Origin: Synaphobranchus kaupii
Taxonomy: Eukaryota; Chordata; Actinopteri; Anguilliformes; Synaphobranchidae
Length of the DNA stretch: 64,000 bases
Assembly: GCA_029718625.1 (NCBI GenBank)
Contig: CM056380.1
Span: forward strand, 48,396,718-48,460,717
Direction of reading: 5' to 3'
Made by a program: the position numbers and the translations under genes
Notes under the pieces: model-generated
What the model saw: only the letters and a program-made list of their open reading frames with translations
Told to the model about the DNA's origin: nothing
The model's database searches: none
Shown: in pieces, positions 22,491 to 35,675 of the stretch
Position numbering within the stretch: the first letter of the stretch is position 1
How the letters are laid out: every line of letters starts with the position of its first letter

Positions 22491-24940
22491 GGGGGGGGGC
22501 TTGGAACACCAAAGTCATGTTAACCCAGCATCGCATATTCCAGACGGCAATGACAGCGATGAACACTTTTAGGTTCACCATGCACACGTTGTGTGAGGCC
22601 ACTGCACAATCACATGCATTGTGTGCTCCTCCCTTCCGTACAGGGGTCTCTGTGACATTCTCAAACCCAACAGGAAGGCCCCTCTTTTCCTGGGAGTGAG
22701 AGGGGGGTTTAACATCATGTCATCATTGAGGTATTCACCCCATCCCCTCTCAAAACTCCAACCAACCAACCCCACCTCTCACTGTAGAAGCGCACGTTTT
22801 TTTAGTCAAGACCTTGGCAGTGCCAGCCTGGTCAAGTTGCTTCACGCATTTCCAGGAAGTGCCTGAAGGCATGGTTATGTGTTGCACACAAAAATACAAT
22901 AAAGCCTCTACAACTGGAGGCCAGAACAGACTATTCCCTGCTCTCCACCCCTCTCTCACCCGTAAACAACAGACAGTGTATGCAGTGTTCTTTCCTGTCG
23001 GCTGCAACAGTACAGAGTGGCCAGTCAATGCTGGTAAGCTTAAACAAAATGATTGCAGCATTAAATATCAGTTAAGTGAAGGAGACGGGGGCTACTGTAC
23101 AGACACAACACCGCATTCCATTGAGGTTGTCGCCGCAAACTCGCGCAATGACGTCGAGAGGGGTCAACTGAGACATTAAAACAAAAACATACTGTCAGAA
23201 AACTGTGTGTGGAGTTTCAAAGTCCAACAATACAAAAAAAAAATGCATCGGCCATCTTCAAATGTTCTCTAATGACTCCCAAAAAATAAAAAAACAGTGC
23301 AAAGGTTAAAGGTAACAAAAACAGCTTTTGCGGTTTGCAGAAGAGCCAAAATATTTTTAACGTAAGTTATCATCTTGACATGATTTGACCAATTGTTTTT
23401 GAATATATCATACTGGTTTTTGCGAAATTAAATTACAATCTAGCTAGTTAGGACAACCTACCTATAACACAAAGCTAACCGTTACCAGTCAATTCATAAC
23501 CAATGTCTATAGATAGCTAGCTAACTAACCCACAAAGGCGTGAACGCGTTCTTGAGTGTTCCTTTTATTATTGCACAATGAGCACGCATTACGAGCAAGC
23601 CAAATGCAATTCTCTGCAAAAAACAACCCCGTATGCCACAAAGTGCAATTCACTGCGATACAGAAAACACGCTAGCCTGCCGATATAGCTGACTATTAGT
23701 TAGCCAAGTAACACTTGTCACAGCATCGCTGGACAAAAGGGTTATCTGATATCCTGCTGGTTAGCACCTTACTATGATTTCAGAAAGCTACCCACAAGAA
23801 ATCAATCCCATAGTGTGTGTAATTGAACAAGATACATAGGTAGCTACGAAATGTAAAAACGTCCATTAGATATAACTTAGCTAAACTACCCAATACATAC
23901 ATACAGCAGTCTCGGTTTTCTCAGATAAGGGTCGCCACCCAATACAAACTGCTCGGGCTGGGTGAAATAGTGTTCGTCTTATGCAAGCAAAACCTGACAT
24001 TTCCAAGATACCCACGGCGTCACTTTTACGTCAATGGCTATCAGTCATAACAACGTTAGCACTAAGCTAGCTACCGCAACAGAACATGTTGATTCAACTG
24101 AGATTCCACATATCTAGACCCTGCAGACAGTCAGACAAAGACGGTAGAATTAAAAAAAAACCCAACAACCATGGTCATAATACTCAACTGTTGCGTGCTA
24201 TGTTTAGTTTACCAGCTAGCAAAAGTTATTTAGATATTTCAGAGAACTGGGTGTGCATGCATAAACAGCCACCATCCAGCGCTTGAGTGTAGCCTGAAAA
24301 CTTATGATAAAATAAATCAAGATGCTACCTTGAAAAGTATGCAGACAATACGGCGAGTGGTAGCTTGCTAGCTGGCTAGCTTGCTCGCAAGCTAACTATA
24401 GCGCTGTTGTAACTGCTTTATGTCAGATCGATGCAGTAATTTTACCTTTTCAGACGAAAAGCATCTTCGATAGACCCTTCGCTTTTCACCAGAGACCAGA
24501 AAGTCAATGCAAATATTTATATAATTGTCTTTTTTTTCTTCCAAAAGTTTGCAACTTTTCACTTTGGGTTGCAAATGCACGGTGATCACTATTTGACAGG
24601 AAGACAACTGCCTCCTTGTGCGCGTGCGCACACATCAACTTGCTTTGACTTTCACTACAGGCTCACAATGTGGCAGGGGCCAGGTCCCGGCTGTGTAGTT
24701 CATGTAGCTCGCAAATTGCACCGAATTACTCCCATTCGCTTACCTGCTATCATTGCTGCGGTCCGGGGGCTCCATACCAAGGCGAGGGTGGGTTTTTCTA
24801 GCCGTGCATGGAACCCAACATGATAGATTTAATAATACTGCGGTATGCACTTTTTTTGCAAGGTCTGCTTAAATCTGCGCCTTCGGTGTTCACTTTCTTA
24901 TCCGCCTGCAGAGTCCAGACTCGCCCGTGTGTGCGCCGAC

Positions 24941-24953
24941 GCCATCTTACCAG
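24941..24953 (-). promoter_or_regulatory. YY1-like motif near presumed map3k4 start
   Basis: The minus strand reads GTAAGATGGCGTC, containing the AAGATGGCG core of the YY1 site often found just downstream of vertebrate transcription starts. It overlaps the donor of the candidate first exon. This is inferred from motif only. Confidence 0.35.
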
Positions 24954-25006
24954 CAATCATCGAAGGACTGACACAGATCATTGCTACGGCAACCCGTGCA
25001 GTACAT
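24951..25006 (-). CDS. map3k4: candidate map3k4 first coding exon (tentative)
   Basis: The sequence on the minus strand ends TGCTG before a near-consensus GTAAGA donor. From the first in-frame ATG (25006) it has 18 codons plus TG, the phase needed to join exon 2. The frame is open upstream to a TAG with no other ATG, and the start context is weak. The predicted residues do not resemble the mammalian proline-rich N-terminus. Support comes only from phase, donor quality, the YY1-like motif and the absence of a better candidate in 13.5-25 kb. Confidence 0.3.
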
Positions 25007-27504
25007 CAGACAGCCGCTGTGACTGCTCTTGAACTGCCGTAATAGGCTCTAATTACCGCCCGAGTTGACCCGTTTATTACTGTGGGCATGATGACAGATC
25101 GCTTGTCATGCAACTAGATCTGGCAGACACAGCACGTTGTAACTGAAATATGGTACTTTAGAACACACGTTCTTATTGATCACAGTATTTTCAGACACGA
25201 TTACCTTATACACACACCTTCATGGTTACATGGTTTTCAGTGCAGTTAGTTTGCCTGCAAAAGGTAAAATGACTGCACTAGCGCAATATAGGCATATATT
25301 TTTCTCGTTTGGGATTAGTGGATGGATCAAGTATTTTTGTCGTCAACTTGTCTAACAAGTTGTCTAACGTTTTGACAGACCATAAAAAAATGTCCTTTGG
25401 CAGCTTGTGTCAGTTATATAAAATGGATGGATTGCTGCCTTTTCATTTCACGTAATGTTTCAGCAACACAATATTTAATCACATTCACATCCACATTCAG
25501 TGCATCTTCCATAGCGGCTACTTGACAAGGCACGTCATCTCCACCCACCCCTACAGCCTCCTCTGTAGCTATATCTCTGGCATTCATTAAATCAGTGAGT
25601 GTCACTTTTTTAGTGAAACTCTTTTTAAAAGGCATTCAGACTTTTATCAGCATCAGTAGCCTACCACTAAATGCCACTCCCTCAATTAATTTTTCTATTG
25701 CCTAATTACGCTCATAGTCTGTGACCTGGGTGTTAGAGTGCCCTTCTTGGCATCTTTAGAATCCCTGCCTGCATAATTTCAAGTACAATGAAAAAGTTTT
25801 ACCTTTCTGCATGATATTAAATAGGATTGGAGTGGGGAGGAAGTGGTCATTAAGGGGAGCTTGTCAGTAGCCTACACCATGTTGCATTTTGTATTTCATA
25901 TTTCAAAACCATATTATCCTTTTATGCAGTTGTATGTTCAATCAAGTAATTCAGTATTTTTCTCATGGGCAAAATAGCATAGCGTCATCTGGGAACTGAA
26001 CCTGCAGACTTTAGGGTTCAAGCCCAGGATTAAGGAATTACTTTTTACTGTACCCTTCCCTGTACTCTCTAAACCCTTGAATTGAATGTAAGATTGGGTG
26101 GAGGCTTTTTCAGTTTTATTCGCTGTCAAGATCCAAGACCTCGACAGAATTTGGCATTGGACATTTTCACACCACTGGGAAAATCCATGTTAGTGTGCAA
26201 CCTTTTTTTAACAGCTTTTCTGATTCATTCAATGGAGCATGCAGTTGAGAAAGTCCTTAGTCTCTCTGGTCAGTTTGAAACATCAGTATGTTCTGTTGAT
26301 AATGTGATAACCCACACCCATTTTGTTATTTTTCAAATGAAACAAAATGCATTGAAGGTACAGGTATCTTGACTGAGAGTGCTCCAACTTCCGGTGAATA
26401 GTCACAGAATGTTTTCATTGGTAAATTTTTTGATTAGGTGCAGTTCTCGTGTTTGCATCTGTTGCATAGAGGAGATGACCAGAAATTGGATCAAAGTCTG
26501 CAAGTGTTTTGTAATGACTAGTAACCAATCATATATAACTAAGCATATTTTTCCTATTAAGTCAAATTGCAAGTGGCAATTCCATATTTCAAGTGGACAC
26601 AATCTTGTTGGACTTCTTTAAAGGCTGTGGCTGACTCAGTAGGAGACGTGGTTGTGCACTTATTATACTGTAATTGCAATTTAAGTTACGGAACATTTTG
26701 TTTCCGTCACCCTGACATAATGAGCTGCAAATTCACATGAACGATAATATCAATACCCTGAAGTCCAGCACCTTCTTTCCCCTCTTCACCTTTGATGAAT
26801 GATTTAATCTAGGAATTATGTTTTAATAAACATGGTCCTCTATCACGCAAGGAGCTTTATAGTTTCTTAAATCAAGATTTACATTCAGTGGGCAGTCCAG
26901 TTTTCAGGAGTGAGAACAAACGCTCATTCTGTCACAGCCTGTGTTGTGAGCTGTGAGGACGATAAGGGACTTTGCCTGAAACAAGCGGCTCTTTGAAAAG
27001 GAAGCAGTCCATTAGAGGAACTTTGTCTCTGTGGCGATAGGCCTCTCAATGCTTCTTTTACACCCTGACAGAGACGTTGCCACGTGGGACCACTTCTTGC
27101 GTCTCTCCCGTTCACACAGCTGGTGCTACATCGATAAAAAGTTCCTCAATTTTTTGCTAAAAATGAAAGCAGATCATGGTCTAAGCCTTTGCTCATTTTA
27201 ATACCTCTTTTCACACAGATTGGGATACTGATCAGAGTAGATGTTTAAACCAGCCCACCGAACTAGAGTTCTGGGAATTCAAATATGAAAGATGAGGGAA
27301 AAATATATGAACGGTAATTCCTTTGACAACACACTGTACTATGGCACATGAACACAACCATGAATTGTGCTGCATTTGCATTTTTATTTTTTATTTTTTT
27401 ATTTTGGGCAATTTGTCCATATTTGCTATAGCTGTAATTGCTATAGCTGTAATGCATGTACAGTGGGTTATGAAGATAGAGGTGGCTCTCAGGGGGTTGA
27501 AAAG

Positions 27505-27510
<6 letters not shown>

Positions 27511-27598
<88 letters not shown>

Positions 27599-27607
27599 CG
27601 TGTGTGT
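27511..27607. repeat. (TG)~45 microsatellite
   Basis: A nearly pure TG repeat on the plus strand, ending in gcgcgcgtgtgcg and then aataataaataataa. Confidence 0.99.
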
Positions 27608-29261
27608 AATAATAATAAATAATAATTTGTTCCTGCTCTGTCTCACATAACCACAAGATGGCGTACTTGCTTCCCTCCACATCACAGATGCACTGTAAAC
27701 CCTATAACAGTATGGTTGCCTTGATTGGATTCAAATCTTAAAATGCTCAAAAGTTTCATAAATACTTTATATTATTACATTGCTGGAATTTTCTCCAAAC
27801 TCTCTGTAAGTGAAACTCATTCACTTTAATTTAAATGAACATTAAAGCATATTTACCTGTGAAGATAAGTTGACCATGTAAACGCTAAATTTGTGGACGA
27901 TATCATGCAACATGACCTTTTTCCAACAATCCAAAATTCAGTATAGTTCAATATGGTGTCTGTTATCTGCAAATTGTTTCCACAAATGTAGGTTTTGTCT
28001 TTCCATCTTAGCCATGTTAAATTAAATTCCATGTAGCAATAACAAGTTGGCCTAACTTATGTAACAATGTTAAACTCCTGGTGGTGATTATTTAAAAAAT
28101 CTTAATGAGAATTCTTAATTTAGGATGTCAGGGAGCTAGCATCCATGAATCAGTGGGACTGACATGATTATTATTATTATTATTATTGAACTATAAATTA
28201 TGATGTCCATGTGTGTGTGTGTGCATGCACGTGCGTGATATGCTGTCACTATTCATGGGTTACAGTTCTCAGTAACGGTAATAGAGGTATCTATGGTTCT
28301 ATCTGCTGCAAAAAAATTTACATTCTCAGTTTATATGAATTAGTATGTTTTGTTAAATGTGTGTTCTGTAGTCAGAACAATACATTTTAACTGATTCAAA
28401 AAGTGTGATGTATTCAATTGCACCTTTTTAGTTGCAAACCTATTAGGCTTTACAGTGTAGTTTTGATTGGCTGTCATAATACTGTTGATGATGGGTGGGA
28501 AAATAAATGAATGCATGAAAGATATACAGTATAATGATTTATATTTTAATTGCCTATGCATTCAGTCTTTTTAAAACCGTTTTATTATCATATTGACATA
28601 CACATGAATCTTATGGCCACATGTCTGCCTTGAAAAGTATTTTTCACCGCCAGTTTTATTTTAATTTTTCTATAAGTGAAAGTCTTTGCACACCTTAGAT
28701 CACAGGTGCTTATATAGGAGAAAGAAATTCTAAGATTCTTGTTAAAGTGAATATACTCGGTCATTCAGATCTGAGGTCAGAATGACCGAAGCAATAACAT
28801 GAATAAACTCACACGATTGGAAGTAGACAGTGTGCAGTAATCTTTCATTATTTTTATTTTTCCAAAAAGATAAATAAGATAACGCTAAAATCAGGAAAAT
28901 AGCCGGTCCTTATCCCAGTGCATTTTTTTTTTGTTTGTTTGTGAACAATTTTATTTTCCAAAAATTCAACTTGAAAATGGAACACTGATAAAAAAAAATC
29001 TGTTCCTCACACGAGAACATTCCTGCAAACATGCAGCCCTAATTTGCTCGCGCCGACATAATTGGGCCCCCGCATTGACGTGCAACTGTTCGCTTTAGTC
29101 GGAAACTGGGCGCGAGCCAACATCTGCAAACAAAAAGATAAACATTTATCCAATTGTGTACACTCATCAGCTGTATCTCAAGCCAAGCACTGTCTGTTTC
29201 AATTGACTCGGCCTGCCCCTTCGCACATCAGCACACGCACACTCAAGTGTACACATACGCA

Positions 29262-29262
<1 letters not shown>

Positions 29263-29294
<32 letters not shown>

Positions 29295-29300
29295 TGAGAG

Positions 29301-29336
<36 letters not shown>
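29263..29336. repeat. compound (TG)n-(GA)n microsatellite
   Basis: About 14 TG units pass through gtgagtgagagacagc into about 14 GA units. Confidence 0.97.
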
Positions 29337-29340
<4 letters not shown>

Positions 29341-30198
29341 CCATGTGAGAATGAGAGAACAGTATGACATTTATCAAAACAGTATGAGAACAGATAAGGT
29401 AGCTTTACTTTCTATGTGCTGAAACATACTGCATTACATACAGGTATGTGTTGTCTAGTGCAAGAATAAGCCTAAAAAGTAGTGAAAGGTGTCAAATTGA
29501 GACAGTCTGATTTAAGTACTGTCCTGAACAAACTGGCCTTCATCCCTTATGGTGGTCTGCAGAGAGCTATGATTGTGGGGCATGGCCATTTTTGCTTGAA
29601 GTACGTTTAGTAAGCTTGAAGTAAAGTACCCTATGAACTGGTTAAGAATGTGTTTCTTCTTTGATGAACCAAGATTTCCTTGCTTAAAACCACATTACTT
29701 GCCTATCTGCTCCCCAACATATTGAATATGAAACATCTGTGATTTAGTATCCCGGAATCTAAACTGTTCTTCAAACACAGAGTTTAGATGGAGTAACCAG
29801 TAACCAACTGTTAAGGTTTGACATTAACGGACAAATTGTCATCCAGGGATGGATTGCTTCAGTTTGTGACTTTTTCTGTCACACTGATGAGCTGATATGC
29901 TCTGTCCATCCGCCTGTGCCAGATCCACTGATAAAATGACTGCAAACTCACAAATGAACAGGCTTACAAACACACCTGCCAATTTCAAATTGAGACAAAA
30001 GAGAAACCTCAAGGGTAAAAAAAAAAATACATTAAAAAAAAATTGCACAGAATAAGCACAGAAATGATCAGAAGGAAGAAAGGTGAAAACAATGCCCTAA
30101 GCACCATTTAGAACTGGTTAGGGGTGGTATGGGTGGTGGTTCGTTATGAAGGAGCCTCTTATTGTGCACCTATGCACACTTACACACATGTAAATGTA

Positions 30199-30200
<2 letters not shown>

Positions 30201-30294
<94 letters not shown>
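30201..30294. repeat. (CA)47 microsatellite
   Basis: A pure CA repeat of 94 bp on the plus strand. Confidence 0.99.
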
Positions 30295-30297
<3 letters not shown>

Positions 30298-31103
30298 CAG
30301 ACAACAAAACAGCCAATTTTCATATAGTGAGATGGAGAATATTTGGTGTGTAGTAGCATTAAACAATCACCAGGGGGAGTGTTGGAGTTTGTATTTTATC
30401 GATATCCAACCCAGTATACTTTTGTGGTAAATTATAGTCTAATATTGAAAGCGGTGACTGCACATCCATTACCATAAGCTGGCCTGGCGCCTTTCCTGAT
30501 CTGATTATTTGTGCAACTAGCTCACAGCAATTCACAGTGCAGAGTCTCATGAATGCAAAGTATGTTAACTTAACTTACTCTATAGAGTTACAGGGAGTCA
30601 CTCTGAAAATATCGGTTAAAAATATACAGTGTAAAATATAGATAAAAGAAAAGAATAATAATGTCAAATAAGTCATCAATATAATAACTACATTAAGCCA
30701 TCATAAATACAGTATTTAAAAAACTGCATTATCATTTATTCTTTTTTGTCTGTTTGTTTATTTTACTTATGTTGATTATGGTGAGAGAAAAGTCAGTACA
30801 GCAGCACGCTCTCCATGAGGGACATATAGAAGAGTTTCAGGAGGTTTTTATCAACATTGAATAGCGAGTACCCATGAAAAAAAGCTTTTGCTGTCCTTTT
30901 TTAATTTAGATGTTTGTGTTTGCATTACATGAAAATGTATGTGTCAAAGTATCTGTATTTCTCCTACATTAAAAGTATTTGTTGGCTTTCAGCTTTGGGA
31001 ACAGGGACTATTAGTGAAGATTTCCAGGCCACAGCAGTATGATGCTGCTCCACAGACACATGAAACAGTGGAGCAACATCACGCAGCCATACAGACACTT
31101 TGC

Positions 31104-31250
31104 ATACTGACTTCATCTCTTCCGATACTGACTTCATCTCTTCCCATACGGAATTAATCTAGTCCCATTCTGAATTCAGCTCTTCCCATACTGAATTAAT
31201 CTATTCCCATACTGAATTCAGCTCTTCTCATACTCAATTCAGCTCATTCT
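31104..31250. repeat. degenerate 22-bp tandem repeat
   Basis: Six or seven units on the pattern ctcttcccatactgaattca, alternating 'ttcatctc', 'ttcagctc' and 'ttaatcta'. Confidence 0.9.
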
Positions 31251-33636
31251 CTCAGAGGAAAGTGCATGAGATGAAAAATCCCAAAACTCCCAGTCCAATT
31301 ATAGACATTGTAAGGGTCAGAGTGTGTGAGAGCAGATTTTAAATATGCACGTGACTTAACTCCTTATAAAAACTACTGCAGTTATTAGAAGCTCATTGCA
31401 ATTTAACCCTTGCAGTAGAATATCAACTGTCATATCTTACTATATAAGGAGAACAATCAAAAAAAGATCAAATGAAATGGATTGAAACCCTCAAAATCGA
31501 GTCTCGCATAAATTGCTCACGTGGCGGTGACGGCATCATCTGTCCTGGGTCAAGATCAATGGAGTGAAGGTGAAAAGTGTGCGTCAGAGTGTTTCACGTG
31601 TGCCTGGCCGACTGCAGCCTACTGAGAGGCCCGTCTCTGTGCTCAGGGTCACTGCCGTTCACAGTCAGCTCCAACCAGGCAATCAGCAATTTCTACTGAC
31701 TGTTATATTCACACAATACTCTCAATGTCTTTAACGTTTCCTAATATATCTGATATCATTCCTCTCTTCTACTCGCCTGTTTCTCACCCGACCGCTCCTC
31801 TGTGACGTTTTGTTTTTGCCAGGCTCTGGTTTTGAGCATCTGACATTGCCACAGGTTAAGTTGTCATTGTTTTTCATGGCATGTTTAACGCAATTTTTAT
31901 TTGGTTCTGCAGAGCCACCATTTAAACTCATTTTTTGATGCAAATGTACTCTAAGGCTTCTGCCTCTTCCTTTGTTTAACAACTCTCATGCCTTTCTCTT
32001 GCTGTTTTGACTCTGTTGTTTTCTCTTCCTCCCCTGCCTTCTCCCTCGTTCATTTTTTCCCATTGCCTCTATTATTCCTGCTCTACTCCTTCTTTCTGTC
32101 ACCCAGCCTCATCCCTTTTCTAACACATTCCTCTTCCTGCACTGTCTCTTCCCCCCTTCATTCCCTCTCTCCCCCTTTCCTAAGTAAATTCAATTTCTCT
32201 CACTCTCCCAGTGGACTCCTAGACATCCCATTAGAGGACTGTGGTTTATATGAATGCATTGTCCCCTCATTAGCACAGCCTCCATGGCTGGTGAGCACGT
32301 CTTTTCTGGTGCTAACCATTCTGGCGTATAAAAGCTCTCCGCGGCTCAGCCGAGTACTGCCAATTGCCGACGATTCCTCATTATCTCCATCAATCAGTGA
32401 TCGCGAGTTCTGTTAATGCCAAGACTAGATAAAAAAATATAAGAAAATTACACAATGCATGCATGGAATAGAGATGGTCCACTTGTGATAATGATCCCAT
32501 TGTTTAGAAACAGGACTGTTAACCCTGTTCATGGTGTACGTACACGGGTTTACAAATTTCCAAGGTCCCTCTAAGTAGAAGAAGACTGAATAGATTAATG
32601 GGCTGTTGCATTAATGTAGCCTAAATGTGTGTTTAATTATGCAATTAGGGATTTGGACGGCATAGAAAGTATTCATAGAATTACCTCAAGTGTAAGAATT
32701 TGCAAATGATGAAGCGTCTACCAAAACAATTGACATTATGCACATTAAAAGCTGATTTTGTTTCAGGAGGCGCAGAGCAGTTAAATATGTGCTTTCCTCA
32801 GTGTTAATTGGTACAAATACCAAGTCCAATAACAAACTTCTCAGTATGAAGGAAGCACTAATGAAGCATTGATTATTCCTAAAGAGAAACTGGACATGCT
32901 CCATTGCCCCCGACAGGTGGTTAATAAGCCATTAATGTTTTTGTAGAACAAATACCTGTTTGTCTGCAATTTCTGGAAAATGAAACTCTGATAATATGGA
33001 CCAGCTCAAAGGCGTCAGGAGAGCAGGGGATTCTGGGATATATTTGAGCTCACCGTACAGCAGAGGGCTGTCAGTATTTGAAAGTGTGCATTAACTGGAA
33101 CAAATGATATTGCTTCAGCTAGGTTATAAGATGATGGACGATTTAAGATAAACATCAAACAGTGATTATGGCCCCTTAAGTATTTTCATTAAGGCGAATA
33201 GTTCTTACCCAGAATCATCATCAAAATTGTTCTATTTTATGCTCTTGTTTTATTTTATAAACACACACACACACACACACACACACTCGCACAGACACAC
33301 ACACACACAGACAGACGTCCCTCGAGCTCTGACTGAGATGTTTAGCCTGCCCCTAGCAGGAAGAAACAATTTTGGCTAACAACCTTGGATTGACTTTTAA
33401 TTAGTGAAGCCACTGCTAGAAATCTCAGATTCCCAATACAGAGCTCTGAAATAATGCACCGCTGTAGAACAGTGTCTATTCTATGCCCCAATCCAGGGAG
33501 GAGGGGGAAAAAAGTTACATTAACCGAAGGCCAGACAAAACCCACCGCCTCTAACAGAGGACCGCAGCAATAACTTTCCTGTAGCAATGTTGTGAGAAAT
33601 TACAGCTCTGATACCACTTCATTTCAGCACAATTTT

Positions 33637-33760
33637 TTATCTTGCTTTTTGTTAAAGTGTGAAGAACCACACCCCAATGTAACAATTGTTACCTTGCTTT
33701 TTGTGAAAGTGTAAAGAACCACACCCCAATGTAACAATTGTTACCTTGCTTTTTGTGTGA
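33637..33760. repeat. tandem duplication of a ~65-bp unit
   Basis: The phrases ttgttaccttgctttttgtg and gaaccacaccccaatgtaac each occur in two adjacent copies. A related diverged copy (ttgttaccttactttttgtg) lies at about 34.13 kb, with aagggaggttcaggtaattt after it, matching the end of the first block. Confidence 0.85.
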
Positions 33761-35458
33761 ATAACACCCCACGGGAGGTTCAGGTAATTGCAGCTCAACA
33801 CGGCGATGTTACCTTTTTTTTTTTTACCACAGTTTACCATTTGCCATTTGTAATGTGCAATCTGATTGTGACTTGTGTGTCGAGCTGCAGTTTGGTTGTG
33901 TTGTGCATGACACTCGCCTGGGTTTCGTCAAACCTGCGACGCAGACTGTTCATGTTTTTGAGGATTCTTCTGAATAGAAACTCCTGCTGAAGGGGAGTCG
34001 TGATTAGAGAGTCGCCCTGAGAGTCTCAAATGGCTACGGCTCCCAAGAACAATGTCAATCACAATTCCTCTGATAAAAAAATACTAAATGCTGTGCAACT
34101 CTAATGCCACTTCATTTTAGTACAATTGTTACCTTACTTTTTGTGTGAAGATCCACACCCAAGGGAGGTTCAGGTAATTTCAACTGTACCTTATTTTTTA
34201 CCATTATCCTGAGCCTTTAAAGTAAAGCACTGCCACAAAAAAAAATCATCCATTTCCGTGAACAGTGTAAGATGTGGAACTGTCAATATTGTATTATTAA
34301 AAGTCGCCCTGCATCCTTGTCAGCCGTTGTGAAAATGCAGTAAGTGTGTGACACAATTCTGTCAAACTGCCAATAGCTGATCATCTGCTCCAACATGGCT
34401 GGTGACCAGCACCGCCACAGTAATGTTGTCGTTTCTCCAAAGGCAGGACTGAGGGGGCGAAGACGAACAACAGAAACATATTTAGAGCAGAGCTTCTTAA
34501 AATAGCTGTGGGATTTGGTTGAAAAACTCATCTACGTATATGCTGAAAGATACTATAAAAGATCACTTGACTGGAAATTTTATATGATTGACAGATTAGG
34601 CCTATTCAAGAGGCTTGTTTTGGTTACGCATTTGAACTCCAGGATTAAATTACAAATTTGGTTAATAGTCTTGTCCATATTAACCACTGACTATGATCTG
34701 TAATTTACCATACAGTCTGTGTGTGCAGCTGCTCTTTGTTCCCTCACTAATTTAACGGTACGAGGACTACTTCCTATTTCTGAAAACCTAGCTTTCATAA
34801 TCATCATTTTCTCAATGCAGCTTCCTGTTTTTGCCACACTATCGCATCAGGTGCGTTACTTGAATAATGCTTCTCCAAATTGAAATAGAGAAATTCTGTG
34901 TGTGAGAGGACTTAACGTCTTTAGTAAACGGATACAAGTGGTAATATTTTATTTTACAGATAACAGTTAATGGGGAAGTGTTTTGGTTCAGTTTCAACCA
35001 CAGCAGATCAGAATTACTCCCTCAGCTGCAGCATGTCTCAGGCGCTAAACCTGATGAGGCCTCTTACACGGAGATGGCTGTGTGGCCATCCCCAAAAACC
35101 GGCGGAGTCATCACGCCTCACCGAGACTCACCCATTTCAACCAATCATTTTGGATTAGCTGTGGATTTAAAAGTCTTCATAAAATGTCAGTTACTGTCAA
35201 AACATGGGAGCTTCACCCATCTCTCATTTCACACCATGTAATTACAAACAGAGAGGTCTGTGATGACTGAACACCAAGGTTGTTTGTTTACCGCACACAC
35301 TACTATAAGTGTTCGTCTCAGACATTTCTCACCGGTGGTTTAACTTTGTTCTGTCTGTTCCCATACAATTTCTGTTGGAGTGAGTTGGGTTAATGTGCGA
35401 TTGCTGTCCTTTATAGAAATAAAAGAGTGTGGGATCTTGCGGAGTATACAATAAAACG

Positions 35459-35675
35459 GCGGTATAGTGTTATGGCTGGGGAAATGGGCTTGCAATTCCA
35501 AGGTTGTAGTTTTGATTACTAGGTGGGGCTATGCTGTCGTACCCTTGAGCAAGGCATTTAACCTGGATTGGTAATATATCCAACTGCATGAATGTATTGT
35601 ATGTGAATAGAACATAATCTGTATAAATCACCCTGGATAAAAACATCTACTAAATGCCTAAAATGTAAATGTGAA
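35459..35675 (+). mobile_element. tRNA-derived SINE with 'ggataaaaacatctactaaa' tail
   Basis: The head gtgttatggctggggaaatg and a degraded B box (ggttgtagttttgattac) are followed by cgtacccttgagcaaggcat and the tail ccctggataaaaacatctac-taaatgcc. The 'cttgagcaaggca' phrase and the tail are shared with SINEs known from eels and several other teleost groups. The copy is old. Confidence 0.8.

Larger units (their letters stand above)
13567..24950. other. presumed map3k4 intron 1
   Basis: I see no coding exon in these 11.4 kb. Contents include CA- and CGCA-rich DNA to about 13.77 kb; a 22-bp direct repeat (ggataatgttctggaaatgc core) at about 14.12-14.17 kb; poly-G or poly-C runs near 14.43, 15.70, 17.02, 17.58 and 22.49 kb; GA and CT repeats near 14.61 and 17.95 kb; SINEs at 14.88-15.14 and 18.32-18.66 kb; and a TG-rich domain at 21.93-22.49 kb. 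The remainder looks like ordinary unique sequence. Whether it is all intron depends on the tentative first exon. Confidence 0.55.

Noticed and set aside
21858..22572. Cys/Val/Met-rich open frames of up to about 250 codons on both strands
   Set aside because: Generated by the TG-rich domain; no recognisable domain and matching frames exist on both strands.
31988..32416. A 142-codon Ser/Leu/Phe-rich frame
   Set aside because: It arises from CT-rich DNA. I recognise no domain and see no splice or promoter support.
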